Assembly: GCF_900236475.1 (NCBI RefSeq)
Contig: NZ_LT963352.1
Span: 3,534,001-3,598,000 of the forward strand
Direction: 5' to 3'
DNA: 64,000 nt
Source of the DNA: Streptomyces chartreusis NRRL 3882
GTDB lineage: Bacteria > Actinomycetota > Actinomycetes > Streptomycetales > Streptomycetaceae
The notes under the pieces are model-generated. The model ran no database searches, was not told the DNA's origin, and worked only from the letters and a program-made list of their open reading frames with translations. A program made the position numbers and the translations under genes. Positions 14,809-24,467 of this stretch are shown piece after piece; within the stretch, counting starts at the first letter, position 1, and every line of letters begins with the position of its first letter.

Positions 14809-16620
14809 TCAGGGGGTCTTCTCGTGCCAGCCCTGCAGCAGCGACGTGAACTGCTTGCGCGCCTTCGCCCAGTCCCGCGCGGGCGCCGACATGTAGAGCG
14901 CGTACTCGGTGCCGTCGCGGGCGACGTACGTCTCCTCGATGGCCCTGCGCGGACCGGGGAACTTGGTGTCCTTCGGCTGCGCGGTCCAGGTGTACTCCCA
15001 CAGCGCGCCGTCCCGGTCACGGTAGACGTTGCGCTCCAGCTTCACTCGCTTGTAGTCCACCAGCCGCTGCAACTGCTGCTCCAGGTCGAGCTGGTGGGCG
15101 TACGGGTCGGCGAAGTCCGGGGAGGTGTCGACGGCGATCCGGACGAAGTGCCGTCCGCCGTCGGGCGTGTAGTCGATCTGCTTGAGCTCGCCCTGCGGGC
15201 CGAAGGTCTGGCGCTTCCATCCCTTGGGCAGGTAGAGGCTGAAACCCGCGGGGTCGTCGCGGCGGGTCCAGCCGGCGGGAACCGAACTCCCGGGCTGCTC
15301 CGTGCTCGTGGTACCGGACGAGCCGGCTGCGCCGCTCGCCGTCTGCCGGCTCTCGTTCCACTGCTGGAGCGCCACGGCGGTGCCCCCGCCGATGATGGCC
15401 GCGAGAGCGACGACGAGGGCGAGGGTACGAAGCCGGCGGCGTCGCCCCGAACCGGCCGGCTGCGGGCCCGTCGCCATCGGACCGAGCCGGGTGGGACCGG
15501 GCGTCCCGTGGCCGGTGGCAAAGGCCCCGGCCGCCGGCGTGCCGGCCGTGGCGGCACCGGCCGTCGGCGTGCCGGCCGTGGCGGCACCGGCCGTCGGCGT
15601 CCCGCCGGCGGGCGTCCCGGCCAGCGGCGGGAGCGGCGTCCGGGTGTGCGATCCCGAGCCGTTACCGACCGCGCCCGTGCCGGACGAGTTCGTGCCGGAC
15701 GGATTGGTGCCGGACGCGCTCCTGCCGCTGTGCGCGTCCCGGTACGGCGACGATCCCCCGTACTGCGTCGGCACATAGGCCTGCGCCCCGTTCGGCCGCC
15801 GCCCCTCCGCCGCCTCGGCGAGCATCTGCTCGGCCTCGGACGCGTCGGGCCGGGCGGCCGGATCCTTGCGCAGCAGGGCGGTGATGACGGGCGTGAGCGC
15901 ACCCGCGTGCTGAAGCTCGGCGGCCTCCTCCTCGACCACCGCCTGCATGGTGGTCAGCGGTGTGGTGCGGCGGAACGGCGAGCGGCCCTCCACCGCGGTG
16001 TAGAGCGTCGCGCCGAGCGCCCACAGGTCGGAGGACGGGCCCGGGTCGTGGCCGCGCACGCGCTCGGGCGCCAGGTAGTCGACCGAGCCGACGACCTCTC
16101 CGGTGCGGGTGATGGTGGTGTCGCCCTCGATCTGGGCGATGCCGAAGTCGGTGAGCAGGACGCGTCCGTCCCGGCCGAGGAGGACGTTGCCCGGCTTGAC
16201 GTCGCGGTGCAGGACGCCGGCGGCGTGCGCGGCGCGCAGGGCCCGCAGCACCCACATGCCGATGCGCGCCGCCTCGCGCGGCTCGACACGCCCGTCCTCC
16301 TTGACCGCGTCGGCCAGGGAGCGGCCCTCGACCAGCTCCATCACGATCCACGGGCGGCCGTCGTGCTCCAGCACGTCGTGCACGGTGACGACCGCGGAGT
16401 GGTTGATCCGCGCGGCTGCCCTGGCCTCGGCCCGGGTGCGCGCCAGCAGGATGGCCTGCTCGCTCTCGGAGACGTAGAGGGCGGCCGTCAGCTCCTTGAT
16501 GGCGACGGACCGGTGCAGCACCTCGTCATGTGCTCGCCATACCCGGCCCATGCCGCCACTGCCGATGGAGTCGGCGAGCCGGTAGCGGCCCGCGACGAGC
16601 AGGCCCTGCATCTGATTCAC
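14809..16620 (-). CDS. Ser/Thr protein kinase with LPKGW ectodomain (kinase 3)
   Basis: About 603 residues. The kinase domain is intact (GSGGMGRV, VAIKELT, HRDVKPGNVLL, DFGIAQI, APERVRG, DLWALGATLY). A linker of roughly 150 residues rich in Gly/Thr/Ala/Ser contains a perfect 10-residue duplication. The membrane helix is LALVVALAAIIGGGTAVAL. The external domain (about 450-603) starts GFSLYLPKGWKRQ and ends with a conserved Trp-rich helix (FTSLLQGWHEK). The GTG at 16620 has GGGG four nt upstream and is preferred over the ATG nine nt further in. It is one of four genes in the row sharing this ectodomain type. Confidence 0.9.
   Translation of the reverse strand: MNQMQGLLVAGRYRLADSIGSGGMGRVWRAHDEVLHRSVAIKELTAALYVSESEQAILLARTRAEARAAARINHSAVVTVHDVLEHDGRPWIVMELVEGRSLADAVKEDGRVEPREAARIGMWVLRALRAAHAAGVLHRDVKPGNVLLGRDGRVLLTDFGIAQIEGDTTITRTGEVVGSVDYLAPERVRGHDPGPSSDLWALGATLYTAVEGRSPFRRTTPLTTMQAVVEEEAAELQHAGALTPVITALLRKDPAARPDASEAEQMLAEAAEGRRPNGAQAYVPTQYGGSSPYRDAHSGRSASGTNPSGTNSSGTGAVGNGSGSHTRTPLPPLAGTPAGGTPTAGAATAGTPTAGAATAGTPAAGAFATGHGTPGPTRLGPMATGPQPAGSGRRRRLRTLALVVALAAIIGGGTAVALQQWNESRQTASGAAGSSGTTSTEQPGSSVPAGWTRRDDPAGFSLYLPKGWKRQTFGPQGELKQIDYTPDGGRHFVRIAVDTSPDFADPYAHQLDLEQQLQRLVDYKRVKLERNVYRDRDGALWEYTWTAQPKDTKFPGPRRAIEETYVARDGTEYALYMSAPARDWAKARKQFTSLLQGWHEKTP
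15541..15600 (-). repeat. Perfect 2 x 30-bp tandem repeat
   Basis: Two identical 30-bp units, 15541-15570 and 15571-15600, each starting GCCGGCCGTGGCGGCACC on the plus strand. They encode a duplicated decapeptide (Thr/Pro/Ala/Gly) in the kinase 3 linker. The perfect identity suggests recent duplication or slippage. Confidence 0.95.
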
Positions 16621-16778
16621 GTTGCCCCGCAATGGTCTTGACAGGGTCAGCGTAAGGACCCGCCCATCCCCAGGGAACAAGCGGGGTACCACGGTGACCG
16701 CACTGTGACGGTTGTCGGTGTCCGGGACGGAAGGGAACCGGGAGGTGAACTCCGGCGCACGACAGCCGGCTCAGAAGG

Positions 16779-19289
16779 TCATTTCGTCACCCGGTACGTC
16801 GCCGCCGCCTGCTCGTACAGCCGCGTCACCTCGTCCCGTTCGGACTCCGGGCCGCGCACCTGGACCACGTGGTACCGCCCGGCGACCAGCATCGCCAGGT
16901 TGCGCACGTACAGCTCGCCCCCGTCGTCGCCGGTCCAGGTGAACTGCCCCTCGGCCATGGTCCGCCCGCCCACCTCGATCGTCTTCAGCCCCGTGGAGGT
17001 GGCCCAGCTGGAATCGCGGTACGGCTGCAACTCGCGTTCCCTCTCCCGCTGGTAGTCCATCGGATCGCTGCCGTACTCCGACGCGCTGTCCCGGCCGGGT
17101 ACGACGATGAGCTCGAAGTCGCCCTTCGCGTAGACGACCTGACCGCTGCCGCCTCGTGGAGTGCGGTCCCAGCCCTTGGCTACGGCGACCTGGAAGCCCG
17201 CCGAGTCCTTGCGCAGGGTGAAGCCGTCGGCGACCTCCGGGCCGGTGGTCTGCGTCTGTGTGGAACCGGCCGATGTCGACGGGCTCTTCTCAGGCTCGGG
17301 CGACGCCCGGTCGGGCCGGGGCTCGCCGCTGGCGTCCGCCTCGGGCGCCTGACTGACCTCACCGGCGGCACCGGTGCGGTCCGTGCCCTGCGCGCCGTCG
17401 CTCTGCGACTTGGGCATGAAGAGCATGGCGTAGGCGATCGCCGCGGCCATGACGAGCAGGACGAGCAGGAGCAGGGTCCGGCCGAGTCGGTGCGGCGACC
17501 GGGACTCCTTCTTGGCCCGCTTGTGCCGCCCGTGGTGCGCGGGCAGCCCGGCCCGCCGCCTGCGCACGAGCTCGCCCCGGCGCCGTACGACGGGCAGCCG
17601 GCTCGCGTCGGCGGGCGGCGCCGCGACGACGTGCACACCGGCCTCCGGCTCGGGCGCCGAGCGCACGAGCGAGCGCAGCCAGCCGCGCAGTTCCTCGAAG
17701 TCCAGGCGCTCGGTCGGGTCCTGACGCAGCAGCGACTCCACGACCGGCCTGAGCGGCCCGCACTCCTCGGCGTACGCGGGCGGTTCCCCGCACACCATCT
17801 GCACCAGCTCGGCCGTCGACTCCTCCGGGTAGGGCGCATGCCCCTGCACGGCCCTGAAGAGCAGCGCGCCCAGCGCCCACAGGTCGGTGGCGGGACCGAT
17901 CGGCGCGGCCAACTGCCAGTTCTCGTGCACGGGTCCGGCCTGCTCGGGCGCCCAGCGCTCCGTCACGGGCCCCATCACGGCCATCCGCGCCTGCCGCGCC
18001 CGCTCGGCGGCCAGGGCCGTGGCCGGGCCGCGCCGGGGTGCCGGGGTGTGGGCGACCAGGTCGTCCCACCGGGTGGACTCGCCGGGGGCGACGGGGTCCG
18101 AGGCCGGGGAGACAGCCGTCTGCTCCTGTTCCTGCGGTGCGGGCGCGCTGCCGGTTCCGCCGCGGGGTGTGGCGCCGTGCCAGGCGGTCGTACGGGGGGC
18201 GCCGCCCACGCCGTAGGGGTCGGCTATCCGCCCTGGCGGGGGCGCCCCGGGGCCTGTGCTCTGCCCGGGGACGTACGGCGACTGCACCGAGCCGTTGCCG
18301 TGGGGCCCGGGTCCGCCGTCCGGGGCGGGCCGGGCACCGGGCAGCGCGGCCCGGCCGTTCTGCTGCGCCTCCTGGACCCGGGCCGCGGCCCGGGCACCCG
18401 CCCGGTAGGCCGCGATCGCCCCGGCCCGCGCGGCCCGCGGATCCTCGCTGTCCTCCACGCTCCTGCGGGCCGGCACGGGCGAGCCCGCGCCTCCCGCGCC
18501 GGCACCGGCCGTCGGCAGCCCCCGGGCTTCCCGGGCCTCTATGGCGGCCCGCCGCGCGGCCTCGGGATCACCCGCGCCGCCGACGCCTCCCGGGCCCCCG
18601 GCACGCCCCGGGCCTCCGGCGCCATTGACCATCGCGGCGCCACCGGTCTCCTGGCCGGGCTCGTCGAGGGCCGGAGCCGGAACGGGGTCGTACCCGCACA
18701 GCGCCTCCTCCGCCGCGCCCACGGCCAGCCCGGTCAGCATCACCCGGCCGTCGTCGCAGACGAGGACCGTCCGCGCGGTGATGTTCCGGTGCACCCAGCC
18801 GTGCGCGTGCAGCACCCGCAGCGCCATGAGGACGTCGGAGGCCACCTCGGCCGCCCGGTACGGCGTCAGCGGCTTCTCGGCGAGCAGCGCCGCCAGCGGA
18901 CGCGCGGCCACCAGCTCGCTGACGATCCACAGCGAGCCGCCCTCGGCGAACACGTCGAAGACCTGGTCGAGTCGGGGGTGATCGGGAATGGCCGCCGCGG
19001 CCTGCGCGGCCTCGACCGCGCGCCGTACCACCGGATCCGTCGGCCGTCGGGTGCCCGGACGGGCGCCGGGCCGCCGCGCGCCACCGTCACGTGCCGTGAA
19101 GCCGTCGGGCAGCCCCTCCGCGTCGAGGACCTCCGCCTCGACCACCTCCGGCAACGGCACCTGTCTGACCAGGACTTCCTGTCCGCTGTAGGTGTCGAAG
19201 GCCCGGGATTCGGTGAGTTCGTACTCGTCGGACGGCGGCAGCGGCAGGCGGTAGCGGTCGGCGAGCACCCGTCCCGCATAGTCGTCCAC
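16779..19289 (-). CDS. Membrane-anchored pseudokinase with LPKGW-like ectodomain
   Basis: 836 residues with kinase-like architecture but no catalytic residues. The glycine loop is missing, the VAIK lysine is Arg (EVLVRQV, residue 42), HRDxKxxN reads H-R-N-I-T-A-R-T (167-174), and DFG reads L-T-G-L. The C-lobe is interrupted by about 250 residues of Gly/Ala/Pro sequence before it resumes with WAPEQ and DLWALGALLFRAVQG. A basic segment (RHKRAKKE) precedes the membrane helix LLLLVLLVMAAAIAYAM. The external domain has VAVAKGWDRT. The GTG at 19289 follows GGGGGAGG at five nt. By analogy with MviN-type pseudokinases it may act as a phospho-regulated scaffold for the adjacent active kinases; that role is inferred. 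Confidence 0.88.
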   Translation of the reverse strand: MDDYAGRVLADRYRLPLPPSDEYELTESRAFDTYSGQEVLVRQVPLPEVVEAEVLDAEGLPDGFTARDGGARRPGARPGTRRPTDPVVRRAVEAAQAAAAIPDHPRLDQVFDVFAEGGSLWIVSELVAARPLAALLAEKPLTPYRAAEVASDVLMALRVLHAHGWVHRNITARTVLVCDDGRVMLTGLAVGAAEEALCGYDPVPAPALDEPGQETGGAAMVNGAGGPGRAGGPGGVGGAGDPEAARRAAIEAREARGLPTAGAGAGGAGSPVPARRSVEDSEDPRAARAGAIAAYRAGARAAARVQEAQQNGRAALPGARPAPDGGPGPHGNGSVQSPYVPGQSTGPGAPPPGRIADPYGVGGAPRTTAWHGATPRGGTGSAPAPQEQEQTAVSPASDPVAPGESTRWDDLVAHTPAPRRGPATALAAERARQARMAVMGPVTERWAPEQAGPVHENWQLAAPIGPATDLWALGALLFRAVQGHAPYPEESTAELVQMVCGEPPAYAEECGPLRPVVESLLRQDPTERLDFEELRGWLRSLVRSAPEPEAGVHVVAAPPADASRLPVVRRRGELVRRRRAGLPAHHGRHKRAKKESRSPHRLGRTLLLLVLLVMAAAIAYAMLFMPKSQSDGAQGTDRTGAAGEVSQAPEADASGEPRPDRASPEPEKSPSTSAGSTQTQTTGPEVADGFTLRKDSAGFQVAVAKGWDRTPRGGSGQVVYAKGDFELIVVPGRDSASEYGSDPMDYQRERERELQPYRDSSWATSTGLKTIEVGGRTMAEGQFTWTGDDGGELYVRNLAMLVAGRYHVVQVRGPESERDEVTRLYEQAAATYRVTK

Positions 19290-19442
19290 GATGCCTCCCC
19301 CGGCAGCCTGGTCGGTCACATCCGTTCGCCCCACGGTCCGTTCCGGCTGCGCACGGTCCGCAAACATTTACGATACGTGCCGCAGGCAACCCGCAATGGG
19401 GGGATGCCAGATCTCACTCCCCAAACCCGGGGCCGCTCATGC

Positions 19443-21476
19443 TCAGGACTTGGGTTCGAAGGTCTTGGTCAGCGTCCGCCAGGTCTCCTTGCGCAGCTCA
19501 CCGTCCCAGTCGGCCGCCTTCGCCGTGTACATGAGCGCGTAGCCCTGCCGGTCGTCGACGACGAAACCCCGGTCGATGGTCCGGTACTCGGTGCCGCTCT
19601 CCACGTAGGTGAACTCCCAGTCGGCCGTGTTCCAGTCGCGGTAGTCCACCTGCTCTATTCGGATCTTCTTGTACTGCGCGCGCTGCATGTAGCGCTCCTG
19701 GCTCTTCCAGTCCGCCACCGGGTCGCCCTTGGGCGTGGACGTCCAGGCGATGAGCAGCTTCTGCCCGTCGGGCCCGGTGAACCGGTCGCCCGCGCCCCCC
19801 GTGGACTGGTACTTCCACCCCTTCGGCAGCCCGATCGAGTATCCCTGGCTGCCCTGGTGCGTCGATTCCGCGGCGGTGCCCTTGCCGCCACCGGAAGACT
19901 CGCTCGCGCGGCCGTCGGGCGTGCTGTTCGAGGCGGACCCCGACTGCGCGGGCTGCGTCGCCGCGCTGTCGGTGCGCGTGCCGTCGCTCGCGTCGCCCTT
20001 GGTGTCGGCGCTGCCCGACGCGGTGGCGACGGTCTTGCCGCCGCGCTCGCCGGCGGCCCCCTTCGAGTCCTTGTCGTCTCCGCTGAGCGCGATGGCGAGC
20101 ACCGTGCCGATCACGGCGAGCACCACGACCGCCGCGATGATCATCATGGTCCGCCGCGGCACCACGTCGGTGAGCGGCGCCCTGGGCGCGGGCCGTGGCG
20201 GCAGGTCCGGCCGCGGCATGACGGGCCACCCCGAACTCCGGCCCCCGGGCTCGCCCTTCGTCCCGTGCGCACCGGACCCTGCACCAGCCCCGGCAGCCGC
20301 CCCCGAGGCCGACGCCGCCGCCGAACCCGGCTCCGGCACGGACGCACCCGCGTCCCCGGCCCCGGCCTTTCCGCCTTCCGGTCCGGATGCGGTCGTACCG
20401 TCCTCGGCCCGGGTCCGGGACGCGGCCGACGCCCCGGCCGTTCCGGCGGCGGCCTTGCGCACGGAACGCAGCGCACCGCGCAACCGCTCCCCGGCCTCCT
20501 CGCTCCGCTTGCTCCCGGACCCCGCCGAACTGCCCTTGCGCGAGGCCTTGTCCGGCTGCGCCGGCAGCGGCACGACCTTCGTCGCGTCCATCGGCTCCGG
20601 CTCGGCCGTCACGGGTGCGTGGATGACGGAGTTCAGCATCGCCCGCGCGCCCGCGTCGTCGAGCCGCTTGGCGGGGTCCTTGGTGAGCAGCCCGTGGATG
20701 ACGTCCCTCAGCGGGCCGGCGTTCTTCGGCTCCTCCAGCGGCTCGGTCATCACCGCCGTGAGAGTCGCTATGGCCGACCCCTTGTCGTACGGCGGCGCGC
20801 CCTCCACCGCCGCGTACAGCAGCCCGCCGAGCGACCACAGGTCGGCCGCCGGGCCCGGCTTGTGCCCGCGTGCCCGCTCGGGGGAGATGTAGGAGGGCGC
20901 GCCGACGAGCATGCCGGTCGAGGTGATGGACGGGTCGCCCTCGACCTGGGCGATGCCGAAGTCCGTGAGCACGACCCGGCCGTCCTCGGCGATCAGCACG
21001 TTGGACGGCTTCACGTCGCGGTGCAGGATGCCCTCGCGGTGCGCGGAGCGCAGCACGTCCAGGACGGCGAGCCCGACCTCGGCGGCCCGCTTCGGCTCGA
21101 GGAGGCCGTCCTCCCGGATGACCTCGGCGAGCGACTTGCCCTCGACGAGTTCCATCACGATCCAGGGCCGGTCGTCCTCCTGGACCACGTCGAAGACCGT
21201 CACGGCGCTGTTGTTGCGGATCCGCGCGATCGCCTTGGCCTCGCGCAGCGTCCGCGTGATCAGCCGCCGCTTCTCCTCCTCGTCGATGTTCGACGGGAAC
21301 CGCAGCTCCTTGACGGCGACCGTCCGCCCCAGCGTCTCGTCCTCGGCCCGCCACACCGTGCCCATGCCCCCGCGGCCGAGCACCTTGCCCAGCCGGTAAC
21401 GCCCCGCGAGGAGACGCTCCATGTTGTCCTGACGAGTGTCCTGACGAGATGTGCCCGCCCGCTCCGCCTCCGACAT
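19443..21476 (-). CDS. Ser/Thr protein kinase with LPKGW ectodomain (kinase 5)
   Basis: 677 residues. It has a complete kinase domain (GRGGMGTV, VAVKELRF, HRDVKPSNVLI, DFGIAQV, SPERARG, DLWSLGGLLY). The cytoplasmic linker is about 170 residues, Ala/Gly/Ser-rich, with a basic patch. The membrane helix is MMIIAAVVVLAVIGTVLAIA. The external domain (about 535-677) contains GYSIGLPKGWKYQ and ends LTKTFEPKS. I chose the ATG at 21476 because GAGGGG lies four nt upstream; the ATG at 21488 is possible. It is the first gene of the row, divergent from the secreted serine hydrolase, so the promoter for at least this kinase lies in 21477-21658. Confidence 0.9.
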   Translation of the reverse strand: MSEAERAGTSRQDTRQDNMERLLAGRYRLGKVLGRGGMGTVWRAEDETLGRTVAVKELRFPSNIDEEEKRRLITRTLREAKAIARIRNNSAVTVFDVVQEDDRPWIVMELVEGKSLAEVIREDGLLEPKRAAEVGLAVLDVLRSAHREGILHRDVKPSNVLIAEDGRVVLTDFGIAQVEGDPSITSTGMLVGAPSYISPERARGHKPGPAADLWSLGGLLYAAVEGAPPYDKGSAIATLTAVMTEPLEEPKNAGPLRDVIHGLLTKDPAKRLDDAGARAMLNSVIHAPVTAEPEPMDATKVVPLPAQPDKASRKGSSAGSGSKRSEEAGERLRGALRSVRKAAAGTAGASAASRTRAEDGTTASGPEGGKAGAGDAGASVPEPGSAAASASGAAAGAGAGSGAHGTKGEPGGRSSGWPVMPRPDLPPRPAPRAPLTDVVPRRTMMIIAAVVVLAVIGTVLAIALSGDDKDSKGAAGERGGKTVATASGSADTKGDASDGTRTDSAATQPAQSGSASNSTPDGRASESSGGGKGTAAESTHQGSQGYSIGLPKGWKYQSTGGAGDRFTGPDGQKLLIAWTSTPKGDPVADWKSQERYMQRAQYKKIRIEQVDYRDWNTADWEFTYVESGTEYRTIDRGFVVDDRQGYALMYTAKAADWDGELRKETWRTLTKTFEPKS

Positions 21477-21658
21477 GCGTCCCCTCATACAACCCGCCCT
21501 GACAGAGCCTCCATTGTCTCTCACCCGACAAGTGCCCAGCGCCCAGGGGCCCCCTGGCGGAACGCCCCGGCGGGCCGCCCACCCGGAACCCGGGTGCTGC
21601 GCCCAGCGCGCCGCCTTGCATGATGGGCCCCCGACGCCCCGACCAGGGAGGAGCCGGT

Positions 21659-22702
21659 GTGCCGCCCTTTCGGACCTTGCTGGCCCTGCCCGTGTCCGTC
21701 GCCGTCCTCGGCCTGCCTCCGGCCGACTCGTCGGCTCTCTCCGCTCCGCCCACGGACGCGGTGCTCCCCCTGCTGGTGACCCAGGGCAGGGCTCCGGCCG
21801 CGGCCCTGCTCGCCCAGGAGGGAACCACCACGCGCTATGCCCACGCCGGGCAGGGAATCTCCCGGGCGGACCACTTCCGCGCCGGCAGCGTCACGAAGAC
21901 GTTCATCGCGACGGTCGTGCTGCAACTGGCCGCCGAGCACCGGCTGTCGCTGTCCGACACCGTGGAGCAGCACCTGCCGGGCCTGGTGCGCGGAGCGGGC
22001 AACGACGGCCGCGCGCTGACCCTGCGCTCCCTGCTCACCCACACCAGCGGCCTGTACGACTACACCGCGGACACCGGCGGAACCGCACCCGTCACACCCC
22101 GTCAGGCCGTACGCATCGCACTCACCCACCCCCCGGCCGAACGCGGCCGCTTCTCCTACTCGAACACCAACTACGTCCTGCTCGGCATGGTCGTCCAGCA
22201 GGTCACCGGCCACTCGTACGCCGCCGAGGCCGAGCGGCGCATCATCACTCCCCTGAAACTGACGGGCACCTCCTTCCCCGGATCCCGCTCCTCGCTGCCC
22301 TCTCCGCACGGCCGCGCCTACGCCGCCGACGGCACCGACGTCACCGATCTCGACCCGCGGGTGGCCGGCGCCGCGGGCGAGTTGGTGACCACGCTCGCCG
22401 ATCTGGACCGCTTCTACTCGGCCCTGCTCGGCGGCCGGCTGCTGCCTCCGCGCAGGCTGCGCGAGATGCTCGACACCCGTGCCGCGCACGGCGCGTACGG
22501 CATGGGCCTGTTTCCCGAGAAACTGCCGTGCGGCACCACGGTGTGGGGGCACAACGGGCACATATCCGGCAGCTACGTGCGCGCCGCGGCCACCGTCGAC
22601 GGCCGGCGTGTCCTCACCTTCCGCGTGAACACGGACGCGATCGCAGATCCCGGTCTCGAACCCGCGGTGCTCGCGGCCGAGTTCTGCCCCCGCACCTCGT
22701 AG
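21659..22702 (+). CDS. Secreted serine hydrolase, beta-lactamase/DD-peptidase family
   Basis: 347 residues. The N-terminal signal peptide (PFRTLLALPVSVAVLGLP) shows the protein is exported. The penicillin-binding fold motifs are present: S-V-T-K (S77 nucleophile, K80), Y-S-N in FSYSNTNY and H-N-G in WGHNGHISG, with the L-T-H-T-S-G-L-Y strand typical of class C-like serine hydrolases and D-Ala-D-Ala carboxypeptidases. It probably acts on peptidoglycan stem peptides, though related proteins are esterases. GGGAGGAG five nt before the GTG decides the start. It is divergent from the kinase row, whose external domains also face the wall. Confidence 0.88.
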   Translation: MPPFRTLLALPVSVAVLGLPPADSSALSAPPTDAVLPLLVTQGRAPAAALLAQEGTTTRYAHAGQGISRADHFRAGSVTKTFIATVVLQLAAEHRLSLSDTVEQHLPGLVRGAGNDGRALTLRSLLTHTSGLYDYTADTGGTAPVTPRQAVRIALTHPPAERGRFSYSNTNYVLLGMVVQQVTGHSYAAEAERRIITPLKLTGTSFPGSRSSLPSPHGRAYAADGTDVTDLDPRVAGAAGELVTTLADLDRFYSALLGGRLLPPRRLREMLDTRAAHGAYGMGLFPEKLPCGTTVWGHNGHISGSYVRAAATVDGRRVLTFRVNTDAIADPGLEPAVLAAEFCPRTS

Positions 22703-22760
22703 AACGAGCGGGTTCCGAACGAAGGTCCCACTTCCCCGCACCCGTTCGGGTGACAGCGTC

Positions 22761-24467
22761 CTACAACGGCACGATGTCCGGCGCCCCCAGCCGCGCCGCG
22801 TCCGCCGTGAGGTCGTCGGGCTGGCGCTGCGACTCCCGCTCGGCCTCCACCCGCTTCTCGTAGTGCTGCACCTCGCGCTCGATCTGGTCCTTGTCCCAGC
22901 CGAGGACCGTCGCCATCAGCTCGGCGGCGTCGCGCGCGCTGCGCGTGCCCCGGTCGAAGGTCTCGATGGAGATGCGCGTCCGCCGGGTCAGCACGTCGTC
23001 CAGATGCCGCGCCCCTTCGTGCGAGGCCGCGTACACGATCTCCGCGCGCAGATAGTCGTCGGCCGCCGGCAGGGGCTCACCCAGGGAGGGGTCCTCGGCG
23101 ATGAGCGCGAGGAGCTCCTCGGTCATCGTCCCGTACCGGTTCAGCAGGTGCTCCACCCGCACCACATGCAGTCCGGTCCGGGCGGCTATCCGTGCCCGCG
23201 CGTTCCACAGCGCTCGATAGCCCTCGGCGCCCAGCAGCGGCACGTCCTCGGTGACGCACTCGGCGACCCGCATGTCGAGCCCGTGCACCGCCGCGTCCAC
23301 CGCGTCCTTGGCCATGACCCGGTAGGTGGTGTACTTGCCGCCCGCCACGACGACGAGCCCGGGCACCGGATGCGCCACGGTGTGCTCGCGCGACAGCTTG
23401 CTGGTGGCGTCCGACTCACCCGCGAGCAGGGGCCGCAGGCCCGCGTACACGCCCTGGACGTCGTCCCTCGTGAGCGGTACCGCGAGGACCGAGTTCACGT
23501 GTTCCAGCAGGTAGTCGATGTCCGCGCTGGACGCGGCCGGGTGGGCCTTGTCGAGGTCCCAGTCGGTGTCCGTCGTGCCGACGATCCAGTGCCGCCCCCA
23601 GGGGATGACGAACAGCACGGACTTCTCCGTGCGCAGGATCAGCCCGGTCGTGGAGTGGATCCGGTCGCGCGGGACGACCAGATGGATGCCCTTGGACGCC
23701 CGGACGTGGAACTGGCCGCGCTCCCCGACCATCGCCTGGGTGTCGTCCGTCCACACGCCGGTCGCGTTGACGACCTGCTTGGCGCGGATCTCGTACTCGC
23801 CGCCGGCCTCGACGTCCTGCACCCTCGCGCCGACGACCCGCTCGCCCTCGCGCAGGAAGCCCGTGACCCGCGCGCGGTTGGCGGCCTTGGCGCCGTAGGC
23901 CACCGCCGTGCGCACCAGGGTCGCCACATAGCGAGCGTCGTCCATCTGGGCGTCGTAGTACTGAAGCGCCCCGACCAGCGCGTCCTTCTTCAAGCAGGGC
24001 GCCACCCGCAGGGCGTGAGAGCGGGTCAGGTGGCGGTGCATGGGCAGGCCCCGGCCATGCCCACGGGCCATGGACATGGCGTCGTACATCGCGACGCCCG
24101 ACCCTGCGTACAGGCGCTCCCAGCCCTTGTGCTGCAAGGGGTACAGGAACGGCACGGGCTTCACCAGATGCGGGGCGAGCCGCTCCAGCAGCAGGCCGCG
24201 CTCCTTCAGGGCCTCCCGTACGAGCGCGAAGTCGAGCATCTCCAGGTAGCGCAGGCCACCGTGGATCAGCTTGCTGGACCGGCTGGAGGTGCCGGACGCC
24301 CAGTCGCGCGCCTCGACCAGGCCCGTGGACAGGCCCCGGGTCGCGGCGTCGAGGGCGGTGCCCGCACCGACCACGCCTGCGCCCACCACCAGCACGTCCA
24401 GCTCGCGCTCGGCCATAGATGCGAGTGACTCGACGCGCTGCGCCGGCCCGAGTGTCGCTGTCCTCAC
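22761..24467 (-). CDS. glpD: Glycerol-3-phosphate dehydrogenase (FAD)
   Basis: 568 residues. It oxidises sn-glycerol 3-phosphate to dihydroxyacetone phosphate, passing electrons to quinone at the membrane. The FAD-binding motif DVLVVGAGVVGAGTALDAATRG is followed by the GlpD signature SSRSSKLIHGGLRYLE and the glycine-rich VVAGGKYTTYRVMA near residue 390; the C-terminal helical domain is complete. The GTG at 24467 follows GGGAGG at five nt, which decides the start over an in-frame ATG 141 bp upstream. It converges on the serine hydrolase gene with a 58-bp gap. No glpF or glpK is next to it. Confidence 0.95.
   Translation of the reverse strand: MRTATLGPAQRVESLASMAERELDVLVVGAGVVGAGTALDAATRGLSTGLVEARDWASGTSSRSSKLIHGGLRYLEMLDFALVREALKERGLLLERLAPHLVKPVPFLYPLQHKGWERLYAGSGVAMYDAMSMARGHGRGLPMHRHLTRSHALRVAPCLKKDALVGALQYYDAQMDDARYVATLVRTAVAYGAKAANRARVTGFLREGERVVGARVQDVEAGGEYEIRAKQVVNATGVWTDDTQAMVGERGQFHVRASKGIHLVVPRDRIHSTTGLILRTEKSVLFVIPWGRHWIVGTTDTDWDLDKAHPAASSADIDYLLEHVNSVLAVPLTRDDVQGVYAGLRPLLAGESDATSKLSREHTVAHPVPGLVVVAGGKYTTYRVMAKDAVDAAVHGLDMRVAECVTEDVPLLGAEGYRALWNARARIAARTGLHVVRVEHLLNRYGTMTEELLALIAEDPSLGEPLPAADDYLRAEIVYAASHEGARHLDDVLTRRTRISIETFDRGTRSARDAAELMATVLGWDKDQIEREVQHYEKRVEAERESQRQPDDLTADAARLGAPDIVPL

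Noticed and set aside
16869..21623. 1584-residue plus-strand open frame over the kinase row
   Set aside because: The longest shadow frame in the window; no motifs, no Shine-Dalgarno sequence and antisense to two well-supported genes.
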